From positions 1,922,001 to 1,986,000 of the forward strand of contig JABYQN010000010.1 in the NCBI GenBank assembly GCA_022606135.1: a stretch of 64,000 nucleotides of DNA, read 5' to 3'. A model generated the notes under the pieces. It had not been told where the DNA came from, ran no database searches, and worked only from the letters and a program-made list of their open reading frames with translations. This DNA comes from Fomes fomentarius. Lineage: Eukaryota; Basidiomycota; Agaricomycetes; Polyporales; Polyporaceae. Both the position numbers and the translations under genes were made by a program. Shown here piece after piece: positions 33,511-45,800 of the stretch. Numbering within the stretch: position 1 is the first letter of the stretch; each line of letters begins with the position of its first letter.

Positions 33511-35007
33511 TCAGTCGATTTCTGTGAGTAATTTGTAATCCGCAGCCCTTACGGGCGCGGACGGGCTGTCTGGCTTCCGCCGCCTGGACGATGCCGTGAG
33601 TAGGTGACGAATGTAAGAGAGCAGAATTGATACAGACTTTTCGCCCGCAGCAGCAGAAGGGAATGAGCCAAAGAGATCCGGGTGCTTCGGCAGGGGAGAT
33701 TCGCTATACTGTGTCAGCGAGATCAAAGTAGCCATGGGTAGTGCTCATTACCTGAAGTACGGGTGTTTCAGTGCCTCCTCGGCTGAGATTCTCATGTCGG
33801 GATCGTAGGCCATCAGACGAGAGAGCAAGTCTAAGCCAGTCGCAGTGATGTATGGGAACTTCTGTCGTAGTTGTGGCGGGTGAGGAGCAGGGAGCGTGAT
33901 TGTCTTTGACAAAGGCATGTTGTGGTAGTCCGGCCAGGTCTGAGTGGTTGGGGGACCAAGTAGTTTGAAGATCATTGAGATCATCTCTATCTCGCCCTTC
34001 GCTTGGAACAGTGGCTCGTTCAGCAGCAGCTCGGCGAAGATGCAGCCTACGGACCACATGTCGACTGCGGTGGAATACGTTGTCGCACCCAGGAGGATCT
34101 CTGGGGCACTGCACAAAGTACAGTATAGATTGAAAGTGTGGACGTCGTGATACATTGGTAATACCGTACATACCGATACCACAGGGTGACTACGAGTTGT
34201 GTGAGCCCACCCACGCCTACTGGGTCCCCGTAACGTCGTGCGAGCCCAAAGTCTGCGACCTTGATAGTGCCGCGGTTATTCATGAGAAGATTGCTCGTCT
34301 TCAGATCCCGGTGGAGGATCCAGCGTTCGTGGCAGAAACCCACAGCAGACAGCAGTTGCAACATGAGCGTCTTGACTTCAGATTGGAGGAATGGCGATGG
34401 CATGACACTTAGCAGAGTCTTCAGGTCATGTTCTATGAAGTCCATGACTATGAATACCCTGGCGTGTGTTCAGAAACTGTAACGGAGAGGGACAATAAAA
34501 TGGGACTCACTGCGTCAAGGTATCCCCGACCACCACCTCCCGTATTCCGACTACATTCTCGTGCTTGCATACCATCAATGCATTGATTTCCCGCAGAGCG
34601 GTGATCGGAAAGCCATGCTTTTCCTCCTCCAGCTTCAACTTTTTTAGGGCGACAATGTCACCGGTTTCCTTATCCCGTGCGCGAAAGACGACCCCATACG
34701 AGCCCTCCTCGATAGAGTTGAGCCGTTCGTAACAGTACACCGAACGAGATGGCAGCAAAGGTGGATGTGCGGTCCTTGGAGGAACGAAGATGCTGTGTGA
34801 TGGTCGCGGAAGATTCGACGCGCTTTGCGATCGCACCGGGGGTGTCGAGACACGCTCCGGGGTGCGGGTCTCGTCAGTCGGTGTGGGTTTAGGTTTCGTG
34901 CGTCGCCTCTGGACGGACTTCTCAACGGAGGTAACACTGTCCTCGTCTTCTACATCCCATCGAGATCGCTTGCGAGAAGGCGTCGAGGGTCCAGAGATGT
35001 CGGCCAT
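33511..35007 (-). CDS. CDK11: CDK11 (PITSLRE)-type cyclin-dependent kinase
   Basis: Nuclear CDK that works with L-type cyclins in transcription and splicing. Exons on the minus strand: 35007-34511, 34458-34174, 34108-33752, 33703-33511 (443 residues). A Ser/Arg-rich N-terminus precedes the kinase domain (about 92-380): GSYGVV at 102-107, catalytic Lys 122, PITALRE at 134-140 (PITSLRE in animals), HRDLK at 215-219, DFG at 235-237 and [11 protein letters not shown] ending at 264. The last intron acceptor is the TATAG at 33704-33708, giving [17 protein letters not shown], as expected after kinase subdomain XI. The start follows the first ATG in the frame after which the sequence is Ser/Arg-rich, and leaves 157 bp to the nucleoporin start. 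Confidence 0.92.
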
Positions 35008-35164
35008 GGCGAGGACAATAGCGGTAGGAAGACAAGGATGACGGTGAGAAGCGCACGTCGCGCGAAGAGAGACAAAAAGTCGCGCGCGCGTATGACGCAT
35101 GATCAGTGCCGCTCTTGTTCAAGTCTTCCTCTCCCCTTTCTCCGCCACCGTCCTCGGGCTATCC
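35008..35164. promoter_or_regulatory. Very short divergent promoter, CDK11 and NUP170
   Basis: Only 157 nt between the two start codons. GC-rich with CGCGCGCG near 35075-35090. No TATA box seen. Confidence 0.5.
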
Positions 35165-38100
35165 ATGGCTTTCCGCTCCAGCCTCTCTCTTCACCATAAT
35201 CTCGCGTCGGCCTCCGCGTCGGGCCCCCTCGTCGCGTCTGTCAATGGTAGTAAGTTCAAGCAGGTCCAATCCGCGTCGAAACCCGCACCGGTCCTCGACC
35301 TCCCCGCTCTCCACGCTGCGAGCCGTGTCTTGCAGGAGCAATTGGTCAAAGACTCCCAGGCGGTGCCGGACTTGGGCGATATGATTTGTATGTCTCTTCT
35401 GTCTCGCAGAACCGCATCCTGCTCACCTGTACACCAGCAGGGATGCCGTCTTCGGCTTCCTACACCGTTTTTCCGGATGACTACCGCGCTCCCTTCCAGA
35501 AAAGAAAGCACATTGGAATACCAGAGAACCTATGGCAGTACTACACATGTGAGCCCTCTTTGGCCGGAAATTAGAGGTGTATTCATCAGCCGGTGTCTCA
35601 GCCACCCACCTCGCCACGCATATGGGTCTGCTCCCTGAAATCGAGCGCGTGTGGATTGCAATAGACCATAACCTCTTCCTATGGGACTATGTGGACGGGT
35701 GAGTCACATGATATAACTAGTTTTCTTCAAGTTTGCTCATGCTAGACACAGCCAAGAGCTCAGCTCCTTCGTCGACCAGCCCGATGTGATCACGCATGTC
35801 GCCCTTGTGAAACCAAAGAGCGGCGTCTTCATTGACGAGATCTCGTCACTACTAGTGATATGCACTCCCGTGACAGTCCTCCTCATCGGTGTCTCCACAC
35901 ATCCTGCGCCAGGCCCTAACAACCAAACCCGCATGGATATCAAACTATACGCTACAGACATGTCAATCCCTGTTGACGTGGAAATGTCTGCAGTGGTTGG
36001 GACACCGGACGGCCGCATATTCATGTGTGGATCTCAGGATGGCAATTTGTACGAGTTGCATTACCAGGAGAAAGAAGGATGGTTCGGCAAGAGGGTCCAA
36101 CTCATCAACCATTCTGTGGGTGGTATGCAAAGTTTGCTTCCCAGACTCGGCACAGCAAGTGCAGAAGGTTTGTGTTACTATCACTCTACTCCTTTTGTTG
36201 CTCACTTGTACTGCAGATAGAATCATCACCCTTGTGTCGGATCCTGCACGGAACTGCTTCTACTCTCTGACGGCGAACAACACTATTTCAATATGGCGCA
36301 CCAATGGCGACAAGCACGTCCAACAACTCCAGACCATCTCGAATTTATACAAGGCTGCTCAGGACAAGGTGCCCGGTTCGCCTGCACTCACACCACAGAA
36401 TTTCAACATCATAGCGTTGCATGTTATTCATCCCAGTGAATCTCGAGCTGGAGTCCAGCTTGTCGCAGTCACAGCCAATGGTGTCCGCCTGTACTTCTCT
36501 CCGTCATTGTACGGCGTGTCTTATGGCTGGAGCTCCACGCCCGCGTCTGGCTTCCGTCCTCTCTCACTGGCCCATGTGCGACTACCACCGCCTAATTTGA
36601 TTCATCCTGACGAACAAGGACTTCAATTTGGCGAGGCAGGTGTAGGGTATGGTATCGGCCAGGCACAGCAGGCCCCCCCGCGCCCGCACATTCTCTCCGG
36701 CCTGGTTCACTCATGCTACGATCTTGGGATCACCATCGCCTCGCAAGGTGCCGACGTTGCTGACACGGATTATATCTTGTGCATGGCTCCTGACCTAACT
36801 CAAATTGGTTCCTTGGGGCAGTTACGAGCCCCTCAAGTACAGCAAACCTCTGCTCAGTATACGAATCCTACCTATGGCGCACCTGCTGCTCCCACTCGAC
36901 CTCCACTCACCGAACGTGCGACTCTGATATCGATACCTGGGCTCACGTGGGGTATTGCTCCTGTTCCTCGGTCTAAGTACTCTTTGACGACCTCTGCACC
37001 TGTCAACACCCCTACTCCACTTGCCATCAATGAGCTGGCTACGCAGCTCTCCGAGCCTGCGCGACAGTACATCATCTTGAACAACGGTGGACTGCACTGG
37101 ATTGTGAAGAGGAGAGCCATTGATGCTCTCAAGGAAGTCGTCGAAGAGTTGCAGAGTGAGGGCAATCTCCAACCGCTGATCGAATTCCGTGACAGGTACT
37201 ACAGTCCACTGTCGTACCGGGGTCTACGTGCTAATATGCATCAGTTACGGCCGCGATCAGACTTGTGCAATGCTGCTAGCTATCGCAAGCGGAAACACCT
37301 TCATGGAACCGATGGAACAGTCACCAGTTGGTTCAATGAGCCATGTGAGCGCCGACCTATCAGCTGTTGCCAGGCAAGCCTTCTATGACGTCGGCGAGCG
37401 ACCAACTTGGGCGGAACGCGTAACATACGGCACAAGTGAGTAGATTCTAGAGGGACGTATGTATCGTCGGGCTAATACCATCTAGGTGAAGGTTCGGGTA
37501 CAGTCACGTTCAGCGGCAGACGTGAAGGTTTCGCTCTGTACTTTGCTCGGCTTGTACGACCGTTTTGGAAGATTCCGATCACGAAAGCTGGGTGTGTACA
37601 TGCATATGACTGGGATGAGGTTCTCGCTCATCGTGCCTCCAGAGCCAACGGTCTACAGGCTCTCAACGTGCCAGACGACGTCCTTGTCACTGTACAGAAG
37701 AACTTGTTTGCTCTGAAGGATTTGTTGGACCGCAATCCCTACTTGTTCCATTCCGCCCCTGGAGATCACACGGGGGCGCGATCTGCAGCTGCCAGCGAGC
37801 AAGAAGCATGGAAGGTGAGGCGCAGTACCTGACCAAAGGGTGCATTTTGATACTTACACGAGACACAGGCGGAGCAGAGCTCGATTTCTCAATTGCTAAG
37901 CCTCCTTGGGCGAACCATTGAAGCGATTTCATTCATTCTACTCCTTTCCGACCACAAGCTAGGCGAACTGATTGCTCGGTGGGTTCTGATGTTTTCTTGC
38001 CACCCTATCTACAATTGAAACAATACAGATGCGAGCCCGACATCCAGAAGCTTGTCAGTTCTCTAACATTCGAAGACCTCATTACCACAGACAAGGGTGT

Positions 38101-40222
38101 CACTGCTTCTCGTTCATTAGTCAACGTCATCATCAACCAACAGATTGGCCAGCAGATAAGTGTGAGTCATTGAAAGATTGAGAGTGAAGGATCATCATCT
38201 CAGCACAGCGTCCAGGTCGACACGATCAGCGAGGTGCTCCAGCAACGATGTGGCTCCTTCTGTAGTGCAGATGATGTTATGCTCTATAAGGCGCGCGAGA
38301 ATGTACGCAAAGCTGTGGAAACTCGCAATCCCATCGAACGCCAGACCTGGCTAGGAGAATCCCTCAGGTGCGTGGCACGTAGCTCATATGGACGGTACCA
38401 CGTTGAGGGTCGTGTAGGTTGTTCATGAAGGGCGCGCGACACTTGGAGTTCGACAAACTGCGCGAGATTATTGGAGACTATCAACAGCTCAGCTATGCAA
38501 AAGGTCATTGGTCTCTATTTGTTGCGTTCGGCTTTCCTGACTTCAATCCCTCATCAGGAGCGGTTGAATTGCCGATGTATTGCGCTCAAGTCTTCGACAC
38601 CGATTCGCAAGGCCAAGAGTTTTGGATCGCAAATTGTCCTGCCAACGACGCCCGCGCGCAGTTCTGGGAACGCCGCAAACACTGCTATGAGCTAGTCCTT
38701 GACTCTCTATCAGTGTTTGAAGAGCGATGCATACCTAATAAACAAAGCCCTACCCAAGTCGATGATCCAGAGACCGTCCGTGGTCATGCGTATGAGCTAG
38801 CGTTTGCAAGCGAAGACGAGATGTTCCACTCGACACTATGCGAGTGGCTCATACGTCGAGGGATGGCTGATGAACTTCTAGAGGTGAAGGATTATATCCA
38901 ATATGTATCATAACATCCCCTGACATCATCATGGCCCACAGATGCGCCCGGCATATCTGGAAGCTCATCTCAGACGAGAGCCTGTTACTGTCGAGAAGTT
39001 CCAGCTTTTGTGGCAATTCTACGTCAAAGATGGCCAACCTTTACGTGCAGCGGAAGTGCTCGCGATCTTGGCCGAGTCGACGGAGTACGCATCATCTTGA
39101 GTTATGATATTAGCGCAAACTAAATTGCCATAGGTTCAATTTGTCTCTTGACACTCGCCTGGAGTACTTGACACTGGCCGTCGGCAACGCGAAGTCCCAC
39201 CCAGTATCCGTAGGAGGACGGCACGAAACAGCTATCGCATTCCTCACTGACCTGGAGGAGAAACTCGACGTCGCTCAGGTCCAGTTGGAGCTGTTCAACT
39301 TACTCTTGCCCCGTCAACACGATCCTGAGGTCTCGGAACGGTTCAAGGCTTTGTCACTTCGCTTGTACAACATCACCGAGGTATTCTTGCTAGCTAAGAT
39401 AGCATTACAAACCGCACAGGCTAACTTCTGTCTCTGTAGCTTTATCAACTATATGCAGATCCGTTGGATCTGCCGTTGATCAAGCTCCTCATCCTGCACG
39501 TCTCCGAGCACCGCGATGAGAGCATCGTCCGTCCTATCTGGAATAGGATATTTGAGGAAGGCAAGCAGTCTGCCCATACCATAGAGCCGTCTCAGAGCTG
39601 ACAGTGTATGATTGATTGTAGCCATAGACGGCGTCGATGCGAAGGTCGCTGCGGACCGTATCCTGACAAGAATCGTCCCTCTAGGCCAGCGGTTCTACCC
39701 CTCTGAGAGCGCATTCCCTCTCCGTAAATGCGTTTCTTACATCGTGATTTGTTCATAGGCTCATCTTTTTCCACAGAGCACGTCGCATCTCTTCTTGTCC
39801 GCTTTGCCCTTGCGCATAAGGGTGAGATACCGTATGGATGGGCGCCTCGGATCCTGACTCAATGTGGTGTCCCTTATCCCGAGGTCTGGGATATCTTGCA
39901 TGAGATGTATGAGTCTCAGGTATATCCATTTTGTCCTTTGCCTATTGGCTGCTGGAGATATGCTGATATGGTTGATCATCCATAGGTTCCGCCTTTCAAC
40001 GAGCAACAAAACGTGCAAGCAATCTCGTCCGACATCGCGGTCCTCTTGGTGGATTGGGTCGAGGAGGCCAAACGACCCCAATCTGCTGCTGCTCGCAGCG
40101 AGTTCCCCGTCTTCCGGATAGATCAAGCAGTCGAGCAATACTTGACGGAGCTGGAACCAGGTCGTGCAGAAACAAAAGCAGCCTACGAGGCAACCAAGCG
40201 ACAACTCAGACGTCATTGGTAG
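35165..40222 (+). CDS. NUP170: Nucleoporin Nup155/Nup170, inner ring of the nuclear pore
   Basis: Structural component of the nuclear pore inner ring. Nineteen exons: 35165-35387, 35438-35548, 35590-35698, 35752-36167, 36217-37195, 37245-37435, 37486-37591, 37643-37814, 37869-37978, 38029-38161, 38216-38367, 38418-38503, 38558-38883, 38942-39084, 39134-39380, 39440-39560, 39622-39723, 39777-39919, 39986-40222 (1368 residues, family length). The N-terminal beta-propeller has GLLPEIERVWIAIDHNLFLW, GRIFMCGSQDGNLYELHYQ and SDPARNCFYSLTANNTISIW. The C-terminal alpha-solenoid includes AYELAFASEDEMFHSTLCEW and EKFQLLWQFYVKDGQPLRAA. Intron 39561-39621 is GC-AG (GCAAGC); no GT donor restores the frame. 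Intron 35549-35589 is only 41 nt. Confidence 0.93.
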
Positions 40223-40503
40223 CGCTTAACGATCGCGATATTTTCCTGTATCTTCTCATGTACCATTTGCTGTCATACCGGTCGCAACCCAATACCGACA
40301 ATGTCGATATGCTTAAAGTAATTGTGATGTCCAAGAGCATCCAGTCACGGAGAATCGGTCTGGCTCATATCTGGTCATGTACAGGTGGTCTCCCACACCT
40401 ACCAACCGTGAGAAAAGTACATAGAAGGTTGGCCATGCATACATGTACGTATTACCGCAGCTCTCAGCGCTGCACTCCGCTTTACCTCTACAATATCGTA
40501 CTC

Positions 40504-42086
40504 ATGGATATACTCGACTGCGACCCTGATCTCAGCCAGGAGATCGTCCTGGTGCTGTATAATAAGTTACAGCAGAGACGACACGAACTAGAGGAACTTC
40601 GTCAGCAAAAGGTGTGCATACTGGACATTCCTTCCACAGGTCAGCGTGCTCCGGCCCAATCTGATCATGTCATTGGCGTGGTCAGACCGCTTCGGAAGCA
40701 GTACTCGTGGATAGTACGACGATTCAACGCGAAAACGAAAACCTCAGGGCCGAGCTCTTGAAGCTTCAGCTTCAATTTACGGTAAGTGACTCGGATGAAG
40801 ACATGAAGCCTGCCATTGTTACGCCATCTAAAGAGGTATAACGGTGTGCTGAATCAATGCAGACTGACTGTTCTGACCCGTTTTGAGCCTCATAGGACTA
40901 TTCAAACGGATTAGATGCGCAAGCTGCTGTAGCTGACATGATGCACGAACATCGACAAGAGGAAGATGCCCATGTAAGTCAGTTGTGACATGTGGCCGTT
41001 GGTGTCTCACTCGTAATTCGTCAATTCAGGCGGAAGTTCTACGGATCATGCAGGAAAGACTAGCAAGTTACAAATCAAAGTACAACGCCCTGAGAGCCGA
41101 GAATACGGAATCGTCAAAAGTAGGTGATCGCAGCACTTGAAGCGGGCTTCATATTGATTGATCCCGGGTAAAGACTCTTGCAGATATGCTCACACAGCTA
41201 CAGAGCAAGACCGAGGATCTGGCGGAATACAAAGAATCTGTGTCTACTATAAAGTCGAACATTGTACGTCTCGTGAGGGTTCTGCCAGCAATCACGATGT
41301 TCGTATCCGCTGAGTATTTGCAGGAAGCGACTCGAAAGCAGCGAAAAGAGCCATTTGACATACGTGTCTTTGCTTCGGGGACAAGAGTGAATGCAAAAGT
41401 CAAGTTCCCAAGGATGAATACACTCAAGACATTCTGTTCTTCGACGCCTTTCTCAGGCCTTCCCTCAGTATGTATCCCCAAGTATACTGTTACTTTGACA
41501 ATCCTCAGTGAAGTTATATCACACTAGGTCCTGTTGAAGAAATTGTATGTTTTCGATATATTCGCTTACAGAGTATCGGTTCAATTATAGCACCAGCGGC
41601 ACCCTGCGGCTACTCGTACTTCGCCCCACGGAGGTCATATGGTTCAAGTCGTCGAGTATCGAGCGGGGGATTCATCTCCACCCTTCCTATACTTATGACC
41701 CTACCTCTCATGGAGGGTATGGTGGCTGGGAAGAATATTCGATGACTCGCGAAGCAAAGGAGGATGATGATCAAGAACGGGAAGTCATCTGCAGACGGAA
41801 GAACGATTGGTACTACTATGGCACCTACAAGTGCACTTACAGCGACTCTGTTGCTACGGACGAGTTGGAGGCAATCCCTGACGGATCTCAGGTATTGCCT
41901 TCATATGTTATGGTGTCCGCAATTGGATGACTTACATTGGCAACAGATGTCTAAGACGGAACCATTGGAAGTATTGCGTAAGGATCGGCTTGCCCCTGTT
42001 GTCCTCACCTTTCTACGGGAGTTGCATCGAACTGGCCCGATGAGTCTTCAAGGGGTGGCACTGGAGCGCATAGGCTTCAATCAGTG
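40504..42086 (+). pseudogene. DUF6697-like gene A, 5' part, interrupted by LINE
   Basis: Upstream part of a gene whose coding sequence is broken at 42086 by a retrotransposon. The first exon is 40504-40611; later exons include pieces ending at 40781 and covering about 40896-40975, 41030-41118, 41177-41263 and 41324-41467, with the C-terminal domain from 41595. The N-terminal half is a coiled coil (VLYNKLQQRRHELEELRQQK, RENENLRAELLKLQLQF, VLRIMQERLASYKSKYNALR). The C-terminal domain has KNDWYYYGTYKCTYSDSV and ERIGFNQ, the pattern I associate with DUF6697. Read-through into the element adds about 20 unrelated residues, starting with Phe from the T run, and stops at 42150. The remaining 47 codons are at 48622-48763. 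Function unknown. Confidence 0.78.
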
Positions 42087-42089
42087 TTT
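42078..42089. repeat. Target-site duplication, left copy
   Basis: CAATCAGTG (42078-42086), followed by TTT that cannot be told from the poly(A/T) tail. Identical to 48613-48624 on the other side of the element. Confidence 0.92.
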
Positions 42090-42100
42090 TTTTTTTTTTT
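42087..42100 (-). repeat. Poly(A) tail of the LINE (14 T on plus strand)
   Basis: An uninterrupted T14 run directly follows the left target-site copy. This marks the 3' end of the retrotransposed RNA. The first three T may belong to the duplication. Confidence 0.93.
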
Positions 42101-42844
42101 GGAATCCTTGTTTATTGCCCTGGAGGGCCGGGCCCTATGGTAGGCAATGACACCACATATCGACAAACTGCGTGCACTAGGCGTAGAGGGGGGTTCTCGA
42201 AACGTAGGTAGGGGAGTGGAGAGGGAGACCGCGGCGTGTGCGGGAGCCATTAGCTTGGTAAAAAGTAAGGTACGGTATGGTAGGAGAGCGAGACCGAGAG
42301 ACAGAGACAGAGAGAGACAGTATGTACAGTAAATGAAAAAACCGAATCTAGTACGCCGTGCATATGCGCGCTCGGTGTGAGGGGCAGTCGTCGATGGTAG
42401 ACGTGGATGTGGTGGGGTCGCTGACAGGACGGGGACCTTTTAAACTCACGGGTTCAAGTCGGGACACCGCAGCGACGGGCTACGCGTGGGCACCCCGCCG
42501 CCTTCGCGCGGGCCGTCCTACCCCCCAAGTGGGCCGTGCAGGCCATGCGACCGCTGCCAAGGGGTATGTGTGTGGGGGAAGGGGAAAGCGCGGCCGGCTT
42601 AGCATTGGCAGCCGCTTGAGGCGGGAGGTCTTGGGCGCATGGCGCAAGCGTGCACTGGCGCGGCTTCGGCGAGCGCGTGGCGCGCCGCATCGGATGGCCA
42701 CCCGGCATGGAGCATCGGGGGAGGAGGGGGCTGGCATTGGACGTTGTGCCGCCATCGGGAGCGTCCGCTCGTCGTGTCATGCATGCCTAGAGGGGGAGAG
42801 GGTCAGCCAAGTCATGCCTGGGGAGCGGACGGGTGAATGTAGAT
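42101..42844 (-). other. LINE 3' UTR
   Basis: GC-rich non-coding tail between the ORF2 stop and the poly(A). Several long open frames appear on either strand but have no domain signal. A short AGAGAC-rich stretch lies at about 42285-42320. Confidence 0.8.
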
Positions 42845-45800
42845 CTAATCCTCCTCCTCATCTGCGGGGAGATCAGGTAAGGAGCCAAAAACCTGTCGGA
42901 ACCTGCCCGTGGCGTTGATGTAAGCGAAGAGCGGGCGCAGAGCGTCGTCGGAGTTCAGCAGGACCGAGAGCTTCCGTCCAGAGTACCCGAGTGGCCTGAA
43001 GTGGACTGCCCGGTGCAGCACGTACGTCGGGCAGTCGAGGAGGTAGTGCCGCACAGTCTCTGGCGCTTCCCGGCATGTTGGGCAGGTGGTCGTGAGGGCC
43101 TTTCCGATACGTTCAAAGTACGTCTGTAGCGGTACATGACCTGTACGAAGCTGAAGAAGTACGTTAGCGTGCCGGCGAGTCAAACGGGCGATATGCTCAG
43201 CGTATTTCCGGGAAGGTAGCCCCTTGTCGATTTCCACCATCCTGAGTCCACGTCTGGACGTCCGCCATCGGTCCGACGCACGGCGGTTGAGCTCCTGGGC
43301 GAAGTTCTGGCGTGCCCTGGAGACACTGAGGGGGAGCGGGCGACGCAGCTCCTTCGGGAGCCTAGCAAGCGGCGAGGTGAGCCCGCCTGCGGCCTCCTTA
43401 GCCGCTTCATCCGCTGCCTCGTTGCCGGCCACGTCCGAGTGTCCTGGCACCCATCTCAGTGTGAGTCTCACCCCCGGGTGCTGCTTCTTCACCAGCCCGA
43501 CGTATCTGTGGAAAATGTCAGTAAGGTAGCGTCCCGGCGCCGTCGACAGAAGAGTTGAGGCCTGGATTGCCGCCATGTTGTCGAGAGCTATGGATGCCTT
43601 GCGTACGGCCTGAGGGACGGAGCGGAGGAGTTGAAGGCCTAAAATTGTAGCGACAATCTCCGCCTCATATACCGTATGTCGACTCGACGGTCCGAGGTGC
43701 AGATGAAGTTTCCTAGGCCGTTGGCGGCCGGGGCCATAGAGGATCGCCGAGGCTCCAACACCACCGTCCACATCCGAGCCGTCCGTGTAGACGCGGTACG
43801 CTCCACGTCGCGCCCAGCGAGCGTCGTCCGCCGCAGCCGCCTCACGGTCGTGTATGACATGCACCCGGTGCCGCGGCCGCCACTGAGGATGGAGTCTGGC
43901 GGGCTGAATACGTTCGGTGTGTTTGTAGTCGAGGAACTTGCGGTAGGCGTCCATCAACTCGTGTAGCGAAGACCGGTGGGAGCGGACGAAGCGCCCTCCC
44001 GCCCTGCGCACGTGTGCCGCGAGCGGGTGCGTGTCCGGGAGAGCGCAGAGGCGGACTGCCGCACGGTGGCAGATCTTGTCAACTAGAAGGTCAAAGGGGA
44101 GAAGGTTAGCATGGGCCTGCATGACGTCCGTTGCAGTGGAGCGGAGGGCCCCTGTCATGGCCAGGAGAGCCTGGCGCTGGACCATAGCGAGCCGGCGCAC
44201 GTGTCCGACCGAGCCATGTTGCCGCTTCTGTCCCCGGAGAGTGCGCACTGGGGTCAGAAATGTGTCAGCGGCGTACAGCATGCTAGGAACCACCACTGCC
44301 AAGTAGAGGCGGCGGACTACCGCCAGCGTGAGGCCGTTGCGCGCTGTCGCGAGACGGCGCAGCTGCGCCACCCACTTGCTGCCCTTGGAGTATGCCAGCG
44401 CCACATGCTGCTTGAAACGGAGCTGGTGGTCCACGAGCAGCCCCAGAAAGCGATGGTGGTCTGAGGGCGTAATCGTCGTGCCATCCGTGAGATGAAGCGT
44501 CGGGCCGAGGTCCTGCATGCGCGACCTGCAATTGAGGAGGCCGAATTTGTCGAGGGAGAAACGTGAGTTGTGGGCGCGGGACCAGTCCAGCGCACCCCCG
44601 ACCCGCTCCATGAACTGGCGGATTTTCTCGTGACAGATCGCGAAGGTCTTCCCGGTGACTACCAGCGCGACGTCGTCCATTGAGCCCACAGCCGTCTCGC
44701 CATTCTTGAGCATCGCACTGTCGATAAGGTCAGAATTGTAGAAGGCGTAAAGTATCACCGATAATGGGCAGCCCTGGTCGATGCCACTAAGGATCTCGAA
44801 GGCCTCCGAGACATAGTCGTCAAATTTGAGCTGGGTGCGGCGATGCTCCAGCTTCACCCTGAGCCAGTCGACGTATTCCACCGGCACCCCCCGCATTCGC
44901 AGATTGTGACACAGCCGCTCCGGCGAGGCCGCCGGGAAGGCGGACTTGATGTCGAGGAAGACGACGGACGCAACGTGTTGCTTGCGCCAGGCATCCTTAA
45001 CAGTCTTCGTAACTAAATGGATAGAGTCAGTAGTTGTGCGGCCCGTACGGCCCCCGAACTGCAGGTTAGCCAGCAAGGAGCGTTTTTCAGCCTCATAGAC
45101 GAGTATGTCTGCGACACACCGGGACAGGATCTTGGACATGCAGTTCAGCAGCGCAATCGGGCGCCAGGACTTAGCCACGGTGTAGTCCGACTTGCCCGGT
45201 TTCTGAAGCACGATGGTGTCCGACATCTTCCACCGGTCAGGGTAGTAGTGAAGTTCGAACGTCGCGCGGAAGAGGGTGCCTAGAATGGGGGAGAGAGTGT
45301 CAGCACAGTGCCTGTAAACCTCGTTGGGGATGGCGTCCGGTCCTGGGGCCTTGAAGGTGCGCAGCGCCCGAATAACGCCTCGCACTTGGTCGTCTGTTAT
45401 TGGGCGAAAGGTGAACCTCGGCATCGGGTAGGGGCCGCACGGGATGGGCTCTGTACTCGGTGGGAGGAAAAAGGTATCGTAGAACTCCCTTCCCTTCTCG
45501 TCATTGGACGTGAGGACCCTGTTCTGGCCGTCGACCCCAGTAATGTTGATGGGAGGGATGCGGGCGTTGCCTCCATCTGTCGAGCCTCGCTTAAGGAACC
45601 GGTTAGCATCCCAGACCGTGCGTGAGTCGACAGAGTCGATCCACGCTTTCCAAAAGTCATTCTTGGCTGCACGGATAGCGTCAGTATAGCGATTCCTGTA
45701 GCGACGATACTCAGCGTGGACGGGGTGTTGCTTGTCCGCTCGACTGCGGTGGGATCTCCTGCCGAGCTTCTCCTTCTGCCGCCGCATCTTCGTGAGGTCC

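Noticed and set aside
39561..39621. Frameshift or error in NUP170
   Set aside because: A GC-AG intron restores the conserved frame exactly, and the total length is a multiple of three.
42358..42918. Long plus-strand open frame (186 codons) in the LINE 3' region
   Set aside because: GC-rich shadow antisense to the LINE tail; no domain, no splice signals, Arg/Gly-rich composition typical of out-of-frame reading.
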